Origin: Planctomycetota bacterium
Lineage (GTDB): Bacteria > Planctomycetota > Phycisphaerae > UBA1845
DNA length: 64,000 bases
Reading direction: 5' to 3'
Assembly (NCBI GenBank): GCA_024276605.1
Contig: JAJRWX010000001.1
Location: 1-64,000 of the forward strand
Numbering within the stretch: the stretch's first letter is position 1; each line of letters opens with the position of its first letter. Under the pieces are notes generated by a model. The model saw only the letters and a program-made list of their open reading frames with translations. It was not told where the DNA came from and did not search any database. Below are positions 21,254 to 30,720 of the stretch, piece by piece. The translations under genes and the position numbers were made by a program.

Positions 21254-22745
21254 GGTGATTCTCCATAGCGAAGTTCGGTGACTCTTTCGTAATGGTCACA
21301 TCGTGAGGTTTAGACTCTATGACACTGGCAGATGTCACCCGCGTAAACGTCGCTAGTGTTCTAAGATCGTCAATCGTGGCTGTTCCGCAATACCCCATAC
21401 CTGATCTAAGCCCGCCTACTAGCTGATAGACAAATTCCGACAAAGGCCCGCGATAAGGTACGCGCCCTTCCACGCCTTCAGGCACAAGCTTTCGAGATGG
21501 TGCATTTGCCGATTGGCCATACCGCTCGGCTGAGCCTTTGACCATCGCACCAAGCGAACCCATGCCGCGATATTCCTTGAACCGTCTACCGCGCCATGTT
21601 ACCGTCTCGCCCGGTGCTTCCTCCAAACCGGCGAAAAGTGAACCGAGCATGACCGTATGTGCCCCCGCAGCAAGTGCCTTGCTAATATCGCCTGATTGAC
21701 GAACTCCGCCATCGGCAATAACGGGTACATGGGCCGCACACGCCACAGAACAGACATTCAAAATAGCACTTAGTTGTGGGACACCAACGCCCGAAACGAC
21801 GCGCGTCGTGCAAATACTACCCGGCCCAATGCCGACTTTAAGGGCATCCACCCCGGCCTCGATTAAATCCTTAGCCGCGTCCGCCGTGGCAATGTTACCA
21901 GCCACGATGTTGATGTCATGGCGTTTTTTAATCTGCTTCACGGTATCGATCACGTTGTCGCTATGTCCATGGGCCGTATCAACCACGATCACGTCGACAT
22001 CACTGGCAATCAACGACTCCACGCGATCGTAATCATGTACACCCACGGCTGCACCCACGCGAAGTCGTCCGCGTTAATCCTTACAGCTAACAGGAAAGTG
22101 TCGACTGCGCTCGATGTCGCGCATAGTGATGAGACCCGCGAGCTTGTTTTGCTTATCAATAAGCAGAAGCTTTTCGACCTTCTTACGTTTGAGAATTTCC
22201 CACGCCTCCGCTAGGCTCGTTTCCGGTGGTCCGGTGACAAGGTGCTGACTGGTCATCACGTCTCGAATGTTGAGGTTTTCACTTTCGAGATATTTCATAT
22301 CACGGCGCGTGATAATGCCCACCAAACCTTTATCCGGGTCAATGATAGGCACGCCGGAGATGTTTTGCAGTGACATGAGTGCCTTGGCCTTAGCCACCGG
22401 TTCATCGGGTGCGAGCGTGACCGGATCGATAATGACACCACTCTCAGAGCGCTTCACGATATGGACCTCGCGACACTGCGCCTCTATGTTGAGATTTTTG
22501 TGGATGATGCCGATCCCACCCTCTTGGGCGAGACAAATGGCTAAGCGAGATTCCGTGACGGTATCCATCGCCGCAGATACCAGCGGAATATTCAACGTAA
22601 TATCACGGGTTAGTTGCGTTCGTAAATTAATGTTGTCAGGAAGAATGGAAGAACGGCGCGGAAGTAGCAAAACATCGTCAAAAGTCAAAGATTCCGATCG
22701 AATTCGCTGATCCGCCGCGGCGGTAGCGGCATTGTCCTTGGTCAT
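21246..22745 (-). CDS. guaB: IMP dehydrogenase, interrupted by an in-frame TAA at 22074-22076
   Basis: N-terminal ORF ([18 protein letters not shown], two CBS domains, [20 protein letters not shown]) and C-terminal ORF ([30 protein letters not shown]-like [19 protein letters not shown]) are in the same frame: [17 protein letters not shown]. Confidence 0.95.
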
Positions 22746-22923
22746 TTGGGTACCTTTCGATCCAGCACCTGGAAAGATACGGTACGCTGGCCGTCGTAAG
22801 CCGTCAAGTAAGTGAGGTGGATAGTCGAGCCAATTGCACCGCGGCTGACATCAGGTATGTTCGTCCTGTGTAGGCCAATCCAGTAATCATATACTTCTAC
22901 ACAATTTGATTGGGAAAACAATA

Positions 22924-25431
22924 TTAACGACGTGAGGAATCAAAGGAAGAATAACGCTTGGGTCGTAATTTTTGGAAAGTGGCTGTTGAACGCCGCCGAC
23001 CGAACGTAATGAGTTCAGCCGTATCGACTTGTCCGTCGGCATTGGTATCCGCCGCTTGTAGTGCAGACCAACCATTTTGACGTAACTCTTTGATAGTAAG
23101 TGATGTTACAGGTTGATACATTACGGTCATCGAGCTGGGGACATTGAGCGGGCAACAACTTGTTACCGCAATAAGCTGGAACGATTCCAGGATGAAGGCT
23201 TCATCCAAAGCATCTACGATGCCGTCAGCGTTGATGTCAGCATGGGGGCCGACCGTACCACACGGCGTATTCGGATCTACGGTCTGATCCATTTGTGTAA
23301 TCAAAGATGCCAAATCGAGCATGTCGATTACGGCATTATTATCCAGATTGCCTCCGATCAGCCAATTGCCATTAAGCAATGGATCACCCACACACGAAGA
23401 CTGATAGATATTATTGGATATGGTCACTCTCCCGGACGATGGTAGCGTGTGTTTGGGGTCACGCACGGTGACGCACGAATAAAGACCACGAGGAAGCTCC
23501 AACACAACCTGGGCCGAGGCGGTGGTGCGCTGCCTGACAAAGGTGACATCCCGCTGAAGAATTAGAGGGTCTTGGGCACAATCGGAATAAATGGTTAGCT
23601 CCAGGCAACGATCCACTCGATCCGCCAAAATGGTTGGTGAAAGCTCAACATCAACTTCCATGGTGTGCATATTCCCAACATCCACTGTCCATTGACAGTC
23701 AATAGATTTGTTGCAACTGTCTTGCGTCGTGCATTGAAACTCGTAATGACCGGGCAGAAAGATACCCCCGCCCACGATCAATGCGTTCGGGTCGATAATG
23801 CCGCCGCCACCCGTGGCTGAACATTCAACACTGAGTGGACCATCACATCCACCGGTAGCAGAAGGAGATTCCCAGGCGACCGTCGCCGTGGTTACCCCGG
23901 CATCTAAGTTTGTCACGACACTGCCTGGACAAACCATTTCCGGGGGAGCGCCGGTAGTACGTAATTGATCCAAACAGCAGGGCTTATAGGTTACCGACGA
24001 TCCCTTTGTGTCCGTTAATAGCGTATCTTTAGGGCTTTCACTGATAAAACATAAGTCGGTGGTATCACAGGCGGTAAGCGCCTGAAACGTCAACACCGCC
24101 ATCGTGACTTCCCCATTAGAACCGGAGTGCGTAAGCGGCGTCCCTACGGCATAGAAAATACTACCCGCACCTTCATCAATATCCCTGAATACTTGCGAAC
24201 TAAACGGTGAATTGCTGTCTGCCAAGCTACCCGGCGACACGGATAAAAACTGAAGCTGACTCGGATCATATTGAATGTTGAATTGTCCACCAAAGATAGC
24301 CGCTGAACTGACGCCAAGATTGACGTGAATATCGAAGATGGCACCTTGGTTATAACAAGTTACCGATGGATCGGCACGCTCAATACAAAGGTCCGGTTCC
24401 AATACGCAGGAACACACTCCAGCAATCTGATCGCACACTGAAAACAAACAATCATCGTCGTTCGTACAGGTCATCGCATCAATGGAGGTACCCACGCATA
24501 TACCGACCTGATTGCAATTATCATTGACTGTACAATCTTCAAGGTCGTCACAGGGATCAACACAAAATTCCTGCATGATGTTAACAATGGTACCCGCTAA
24601 ATCGGTACCCGGGTCTTGTGTTTGGTGGGCTACACCGCCAGTGCCTGCGGCTAAATCAGAAGCTAATTGCAACACACACCTATCCGCGCCGGTTCCGACG
24701 ATAGGCGCGACGATGACACCGTTCGCTTTGGCCAGAAGCATCGCGTTGATGACGGCGTCTCTATCCGCACCGGGATCGCTACAGCCATATGGAAAATTGC
24801 CGTCGCAAGCACCTTCATCGCTGATGGGAATGATGATGCGACGAGAACCTGTCGTCCAGGGAAATTTCGTAGCCACAATAGCCGTCGCCGGCCCCCACGA
24901 CTCGCGTGATGAGAAGGTGTTGGGAAATTGACACGAACCGTTATCGCCCGGAACGTCCGGACCGAGCAAAGTGACCACATCATTGGTCAAACAGGAAAAG
25001 TGACGTCCCGGTGTCTCTGTGATGCCTAGGAATACCGGATTGACTTGAATGCCTTCCAAGGCTAAGTCAGCGACAATGTCGGTCATTTGTGCGCACAAAG
25101 CCGCAGCTTCATCGGCCATCGATCCGGAGGTGTCCATGATGAACACGACATCAAGCGGGGGACAGGATGGATTGAAAGTGCAAGGGACGCAACCAGCAAT
25201 AGGGGCGAATTCACAGGTGTTATTCAAACATAGGTTCACGGTGCAGGCATTGGCATCATCGCATTGTGAATTCACAGTGCAACTAACACCTCGATTGGCA
25301 AGTCCGGTATTCTCGCCTGCAGCAACAGGAGAGTAGATAGCAACCGACCACGCGACCATACATGCTTGTATGGTCAGCCTACAACGCTTGGCTGATGTCC
25401 TGTTGGACCATAGTTGCAATACACACCTCAC
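22924..25431 (-). CDS. Secreted vWA / cohesin-like / HYR-like / dockerin protein
   Basis: DVVFIMDTSGSMADEA (MIDAS); FDIHVNLGVSSAAIFGGQFNIQYDPSQLQFLSVSPG (cohesin-like); PEMVCPGSVVTNLD...GHYEFQCTTQDSCNKS (HYR-like); GNLDNNAVIDMLDLASLI...ADINADGIVDALDEAFIL and DTNADGQVDTAEL (dockerin/EF-hand). Confidence 0.75.
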   Translation of the reverse strand: MRCVLQLWSNRTSAKRCRLTIQACMVAWSVAIYSPVAAGENTGLANRGVSCTVNSQCDDANACTVNLCLNNTCEFAPIAGCVPCTFNPSCPPLDVVFIMDTSGSMADEAAALCAQMTDIVADLALEGIQVNPVFLGITETPGRHFSCLTNDVVTLLGPDVPGDNGSCQFPNTFSSRESWGPATAIVATKFPWTTGSRRIIIPISDEGACDGNFPYGCSDPGADRDAVINAMLLAKANGVIVAPIVGTGADRCVLQLASDLAAGTGGVAHQTQDPGTDLAGTIVNIMQEFCVDPCDDLEDCTVNDNCNQVGICVGTSIDAMTCTNDDDCLFSVCDQIAGVCSCVLEPDLCIERADPSVTCYNQGAIFDIHVNLGVSSAAIFGGQFNIQYDPSQLQFLSVSPGSLADSNSPFSSQVFRDIDEGAGSIFYAVGTPLTHSGSNGEVTMAVLTFQALTACDTTDLCFISESPKDTLLTDTKGSSVTYKPCCLDQLRTTGAPPEMVCPGSVVTNLDAGVTTATVAWESPSATGGCDGPLSVECSATGGGGIIDPNALIVGGGIFLPGHYEFQCTTQDSCNKSIDCQWTVDVGNMHTMEVDVELSPTILADRVDRCLELTIYSDCAQDPLILQRDVTFVRQRTTASAQVVLELPRGLYSCVTVRDPKHTLPSSGRVTISNNIYQSSCVGDPLLNGNWLIGGNLDNNAVIDMLDLASLITQMDQTVDPNTPCGTVGPHADINADGIVDALDEAFILESFQLIAVTSCCPLNVPSSMTVMYQPVTSLTIKELRQNGWSALQAADTNADGQVDTAELITFGRRRSTATFQKLRPKRYSSFDSSRR

Positions 25432-25599
25432 CCGATTAGTTAACCTGAATCACCGCGTCCCCTCCAATGGATTTGGCGAAACCGAAGTACTCCCCCCATG
25501 CTCTATACTTAGGTTACTGCGGCATAGTGATCAAAGTCAACAATCAATTTTTTCGGACCATAATCACATATCGAAATATGATACATATCAATCCTCTGG

Positions 25600-28167
25600 T
25601 CATGGGCCTACAAGCTCCTGTAGGAAAGAGGCATAATCCGCCTGCTCGATCGTCCCGTCATTGTCCATGTCATAAATACGGGCACATTCTGCCTGTGGTG
25701 GTAAAAATCCAGTGACACTGCTCTGTGCCGTGAAACATCTCATAAACCCGGCAATGTCAATCAACTCGATCCGACCATTGTCGTCAATGTCGCCTAGTAG
25801 ACACCCATCGCGACAATCGCCGCTAAGCTGGCAAACCGGCTCAAAAGGAGGAAGGCTGAGACATTCACTGATGCTTTGAATACCAATGCAGGCACTGTTC
25901 GGGTCGCCATAAAGGCAACAAAGATCGGGATCAGGACAAACGCACGAGCCGCCGGGATTAGTCATGGGGCAAAGGTCGTCGCAGTCTGACAAGCCGTCGT
26001 TATCCGTATCCTCATTGTCGATGCACAGCGATTCCGCAGCACACTCTGAATCATTGAAGCATGGCTGACCGAAATCCACAATGCCGTTGCATATGCGATC
26101 GCAGGCGGTCGGCAAGCCATCTCCATCACAATCCTGTTCACACTCGTCGGGAAAATCATTGTTATTGCAATCGCCGCTCACCTGACCATTGCCATCCGGA
26201 TCACTCGGATCGGTGTCACAGTTGTCCGGTATGGCATTGCCATTGCAGTCAGAAAAAGCTATTTCACACTCATCGGGAATGCCATGGCCCGCGACACCCA
26301 GCGGTTGACAATCCGCACTCAACCCACACAACGGTATAGCCGTACATCCTGGGGCATTGCAATCGATATCGCATTCGTCCGGGATACTATTGCCGTTGCA
26401 GTCTGCCGGTCCGACTGCAGGCCCTACTGAAGAAACTGTGGCCCGGTCATTGGTTCCCGGTTTGAATAGACCAAGTGTCACCGTCGTCGCCGCCGGCGGC
26501 GCCGGTGAAATGAAACCGTAACTGTACATCGTACTAAATCGAAGGGCGTTTCCGTTGACATTGGCGTTGTAACTTGGAAACAGTACAGCACAACTGCCAA
26601 TGCCACCGTTAAGGCATTCGCTATCATTAAAACATGATGCACCTATATTGTCTCCCGCGATGCAGCGCTTAGCCTGCGCGCCAGTACATAGCCCGGATGT
26701 GGCTCCGTCGCAATCAGTATGATCGATACACCGTGCTCCCGCTAAGTCACCGCCGACACAAGTATCCAGTTGATAAGGTCGGCATAACCCGCCGTTAGGG
26801 CAACCGACGTCATCTACGCATGGTGCGCCGGGTAAGTCACCCCCCACGCAAGCATGAGCAGACCAGGTAATCGCGTCGCCTGCCTCTGAAGCGACCCAAT
26901 CGGTCAGGTCATAGACTTCGCCACTATGATAGTTTACGTCATGAAAAAAGAAGTTGCGGTTGCTTTGATTGGTGGGTACGGGCACGCGAAAAAACGCCCC
27001 TGATCGGTCCGAATTCAAGTTGAAAATAGCGTAATCGTAACGCCACTCCGCCGTGCGTAGTGGGCTAGCCTTTGCTGCCAGAATGAATTGCCCTTCACCT
27101 GGAATCTGAATGGTGGTTTCAGTCACCCCCACACACGTGTCGCCCGCATCAGGACAATCCGCCGTGGTGATGCACGGCATCGCAGATGCCTGACAATATC
27201 GGTTCGGTAGACATACTTCGCCCACACCCGGGCAATCTGTATCAATCACGCAAGGCGTCAGAGCTACGTCACACAAACCTTGCGGATCATTTTTGCCCCA
27301 TGCAAAAATAGCAGGTTTCCCGGGAACGGTAACGTCCTGAGCATTGAATCGAAACAATCCGTTTTGTAAGCCAATATCCGTCGGGCGATAGGCGGCGTTG
27401 TTTAACGCATTACCCGAAGCAGCATCGTCCTGGGCTAAGTACTGCACTTCCAAATAATATGAGGCCCCGGGGTTTGACGCCGGATCGAGATCAGCATCGA
27501 GCACCTGCATACGACCGCCGAGGACCGGGTAATTACAGGCCATGCTATCGCAATCCTGGTCGAGGGTGCAGGGCGCGCCGTCATCGATTCCGCCGACACA
27601 AAACTTATCCGGTCGGCGCGGGGTTGGCGGAAATTCGCCGGTAAACGCGTTTACCTCGGAATGCGGACCGAGGGTGCTTCGATCACCGTTTAATGTGCTG
27701 TTATAGGTGTCGCGGCAATTGACACCTAGAGTGTTCGCGAGAGGTGGTACTATACAACTTGTATTACAACAAAAATCGCAGTTCGCGTCACACAACAAAC
27801 AATCTTTTGTTTCAGTGGCAAAACCATGCTTAACCCAGGCAAGCCCGATTTGTTCAAAGCGCCCGGATTTTAAGCGGTAAACATTTTGTGTAATGATGGG
27901 GTGCTGTGCCGTTGAGGAATCCCAATTAGCCGGTGCATCACCAACATTGCAGGAAGTCGTCGCGATACCAAAGGCCGAAGTGTCTCCATCGCGTCCCCAG
28001 CTAGTTTGGCCGCTATTGAGAAAGGCAACATCAGAAACAATAATATCAGGCCCGGTAGCCGGTAACGTAGCTTCTACCCGCTCACTGGATATGTGCAGCC
28101 CCGATCCCATAGACCCCAGGCCTACTAAAATAACTATGCCCAGCGCAGTGCAACTTAACAACTTCAT
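25600..28167 (-). CDS. Secreted Cys-rich protein with C-terminal dockerin and DCNGNxIPDxCD repeats
   Basis: Signal peptide from MKLLSCTALGIVILVGLG (28167); many CxxGxxxGxxCxxDxDC repeats; DCNGNSIPDECDIDC; C-terminal GDIDDNGRIELIDIAGFMRCF...YDMDNDGTIEQADYASFLQELV. Confidence 0.75.
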   Translation of the reverse strand: MKLLSCTALGIVILVGLGSMGSGLHISSERVEATLPATGPDIIVSDVAFLNSGQTSWGRDGDTSAFGIATTSCNVGDAPANWDSSTAQHPIITQNVYRLKSGRFEQIGLAWVKHGFATETKDCLLCDANCDFCCNTSCIVPPLANTLGVNCRDTYNSTLNGDRSTLGPHSEVNAFTGEFPPTPRRPDKFCVGGIDDGAPCTLDQDCDSMACNYPVLGGRMQVLDADLDPASNPGASYYLEVQYLAQDDAASGNALNNAAYRPTDIGLQNGLFRFNAQDVTVPGKPAIFAWGKNDPQGLCDVALTPCVIDTDCPGVGEVCLPNRYCQASAMPCITTADCPDAGDTCVGVTETTIQIPGEGQFILAAKASPLRTAEWRYDYAIFNLNSDRSGAFFRVPVPTNQSNRNFFFHDVNYHSGEVYDLTDWVASEAGDAITWSAHACVGGDLPGAPCVDDVGCPNGGLCRPYQLDTCVGGDLAGARCIDHTDCDGATSGLCTGAQAKRCIAGDNIGASCFNDSECLNGGIGSCAVLFPSYNANVNGNALRFSTMYSYGFISPAPPAATTVTLGLFKPGTNDRATVSSVGPAVGPADCNGNSIPDECDIDCNAPGCTAIPLCGLSADCQPLGVAGHGIPDECEIAFSDCNGNAIPDNCDTDPSDPDGNGQVSGDCNNNDFPDECEQDCDGDGLPTACDRICNGIVDFGQPCFNDSECAAESLCIDNEDTDNDGLSDCDDLCPMTNPGGSCVCPDPDLCCLYGDPNSACIGIQSISECLSLPPFEPVCQLSGDCRDGCLLGDIDDNGRIELIDIAGFMRCFTAQSSVTGFLPPQAECARIYDMDNDGTIEQADYASFLQELVGP

Positions 28168-28493
28168 GCTTCCCCCCCCAGACTCGCGATTTCGGACAAG
28201 CCAACTATACGCACACTTACAAGATGCATGCAAACCGTTGGCATGTATCGCTACCTATAAATACACACCGCATACTAAAACTATAGCACTTCATAACCGA
28301 GTATTCAATGGTCCGGGACACAGGTTGCGTGCCTGTATCCATGTTCCGAAAACAAGCGAGTAGGGCGATTGTCATACCGAAACATTATGGCGAAAGCTAA
28401 CCAGGCTATGGCTATGTGGATGATAAATGCAGCCAGAAGTGGTGAGTCCGATATAATCCTGTTTGAATCAATCGTCTCACTGCCAAAGACCTA

Positions 28494-29035
28494 CTACAGG
28501 TAATTAAGTAGGTTTATCATTTTTGAGAACCGTGTAATGACAGTGAGCAGCTCAGTATGTATGGTAACCAACGCCTCGAGAATCCAGATCCTCAGTGTTT
28601 GCGATGATGTCTCCAGTTTCGTAGTTGTAAATCCAGCCCAAAGCCCCGCATTCTTGTTAACCGATGGTGGATCGTTGGTTTGCAATTCAATTCCGATAGC
28701 CCCGACATACGGGCCGACGGTCAGTGGAGGAATGTTGTGTAGGTACGGTCTATAGATGTTTATGCCGACGGTGTTTCCGATGTTGCCGGCTGCGTCGGTC
28801 TTCAAAAGTCAATTGATCGATGAACGTCGTCTCCAAGCTGTCGGCGCCTAGCCATTGACCGCTATGTTCAGCATGGTACAGGTCAATAGCTGTTCGAAAC
28901 GTCTTTAAGTTAGCACGTACCGCAGTTTCATTAACCGCTATAGCGCCGCGGCTAATACGCGGAACGGCGAGAGCTTCGATGATACCAAGTAATGACAATC
29001 ACGATGACCAGTTCGACTAGCGAGAAGCATGGGTT
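28494..29035 (-). pseudogene. Degenerate type II secretion/type IV pseudopilin (PulG-like)
   Basis: Minus strand carries CFSLVELVIVIVI, LGIIEALAVPRISRGA...LKTFRTAIDLYHAEHSGQW...FIDQLT, and KTDAAGNIGNTVGINIYRPYLHNIPPLTVG in three successive frames. Confidence 0.8.
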
Positions 29036-29243
29036 TCTAAACTGCCGAAGTGACTACAGATTACCTACCATAGATAATGGTGTATCGACGACATGCATGG
29101 ACATGGCAAGCACGCCTCATCTGTAACATCTTTGAGTAGAAAACGCGCGAGTTAAGATCAATACAACGAAGCGATCAAATGTTTCATGGGATAGTTTTAC
29201 CAGCGCTCACCTTTCGGCCTTGTTTTGAAAAGCCTGACCCTGG

Positions 29244-30167
29244 TTATGGCCCTGCGATCATCAAGGCGTAGGCCAGCCCGGCAGTGGCCAGGTGAATAAT
29301 GAGCGGAACCAAAAAGCTGTTGGTCCGATAGGCTATGAATGCCAATATAACTCCACCAGGGAATGAAAGGATCAATTCTCGTGGATCTTTACTCAGGTGA
29401 ACCAAGCTAAAATGTAGTGCCGACACGAAAACTGCGATCAAGCAACCATCCGGCATCCCCAACCATCGCGTAGCGGCCAGTAGGCCTTTAGCCCCTTTTG
29501 TCGGTTGTGCCAATCCGAACCATTGCAGGTTTCTCTTTCTGCCGCTGGTCGTTGAGATGTGTACCTCAGCGACACTCGGCCAACGTAATCCTTGCCGAGC
29601 CAGTGCCAACACCACGCCGTGAAACAAAAAATGCTCGGTAAACATATTCAAGATGTTGTAACTAATAAACACAGCATGACCGGCTCGTTCGATATGAGGC
29701 TTATAATAAGGGGTAAAATGCTCACTTTGTGTCATCCACACGACGAAAGGAAGTGACAACAGGACGCTGACGAAAATAAGTCTGATGCCGATTTTGTTCG
29801 GCAGGCGAAGCCCCAAGTCAGCGGGCTTGCCTCGTCCGATGATGAGCATCATCAGGTAGGGCATGATCCCGAGGCACAGCACCATGTAGGCACCATTGCG
29901 TAATTCAAAAGTAGCGGGGCCTACATATATGGATCCCACAGCTGAAGAAATCCCACGGACAATTGGCCCGTAAAACAACCGTTGCACCGCCCGCATGGGT
30001 GCCGGCCAGTCTGATGGAAAGAAATCTAATAGCGCCAGGCTGTACACAAACGAAATAAGGATAGCGACAACGCATACGGCTGATGATCCGTGCCTCCTTG
30101 GGGTGCAAGTTACCGTGGTACTATCCATTGGCTTCTTCCGCTTCATCGCCAAGACTAAACGCTCCAT
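29244..30167 (-). CDS. CPBP family intramembrane metalloprotease
   Basis: Multi-TM; TEHFLFHGVVLALARQGL, ALHFSLVHLSKDPREL. Confidence 0.7.
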   Translation of the reverse strand: MERLVLAMKRKKPMDSTTVTCTPRRHGSSAVCVVAILISFVYSLALLDFFPSDWPAPMRAVQRLFYGPIVRGISSAVGSIYVGPATFELRNGAYMVLCLGIMPYLMMLIIGRGKPADLGLRLPNKIGIRLIFVSVLLSLPFVVWMTQSEHFTPYYKPHIERAGHAVFISYNILNMFTEHFLFHGVVLALARQGLRWPSVAEVHISTTSGRKRNLQWFGLAQPTKGAKGLLAATRWLGMPDGCLIAVFVSALHFSLVHLSKDPRELILSFPGGVILAFIAYRTNSFLVPLIIHLATAGLAYALMIAGP

Positions 30168-30720
30168 CGTGATCGTATAGGCAACGCCGTCGGGCGGGTT
30201 GTCCTATGATGAGTCGGTATCGGTCTTTAGATTGTTTGCTCAGTGGCACTGGAAACTCCGCAGTGTAGCATCGATACGATATAATTCCGCATCACTTTAT
30301 CGGAATATGAAAGTTATTGGAAAGAAATACGTTAGTGGACGGGTTTCATTGATAGATGCTTAAAACGGGAATATACTGAGGTGCGGTTCTCATTGTGCGG
30401 TTTTGGTGTTTGAACGCCCGCAGTGAGTGAGCCGGCGGTGCATAGAAAAACGAATCGCAACAGGGTCTGTTGCTTAATTGTGTGCCCGCTAATAGACAGG
30501 GGAGAGAAGTCAATCACAGGGGGAAAAAGTACTCTTTCAATTCCATAACGTGGGTCATTGGCCTGTTCAGTGTACGGCAACGCCTGAGATGCTTGAGTAT
30601 TCCGGCTGGTATGTTTGTCGTCGCTGAGGAGTGGATTTACTCCGGGGCTTTTGGCAATGATGGCACTCGCTTGTGGCTTGAGAATGCTCTCACTGAATCT
30701 TCAATTGGGGATGATGTAAC

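Noticed and set aside
22074-22745. Genome-wide stop-codon reassignment as explanation for the guaB TAA
   Set aside because: TAA terminates other intact genes here (e.g. polX at 1903-1905), and no other conserved gene shows internal TAA.
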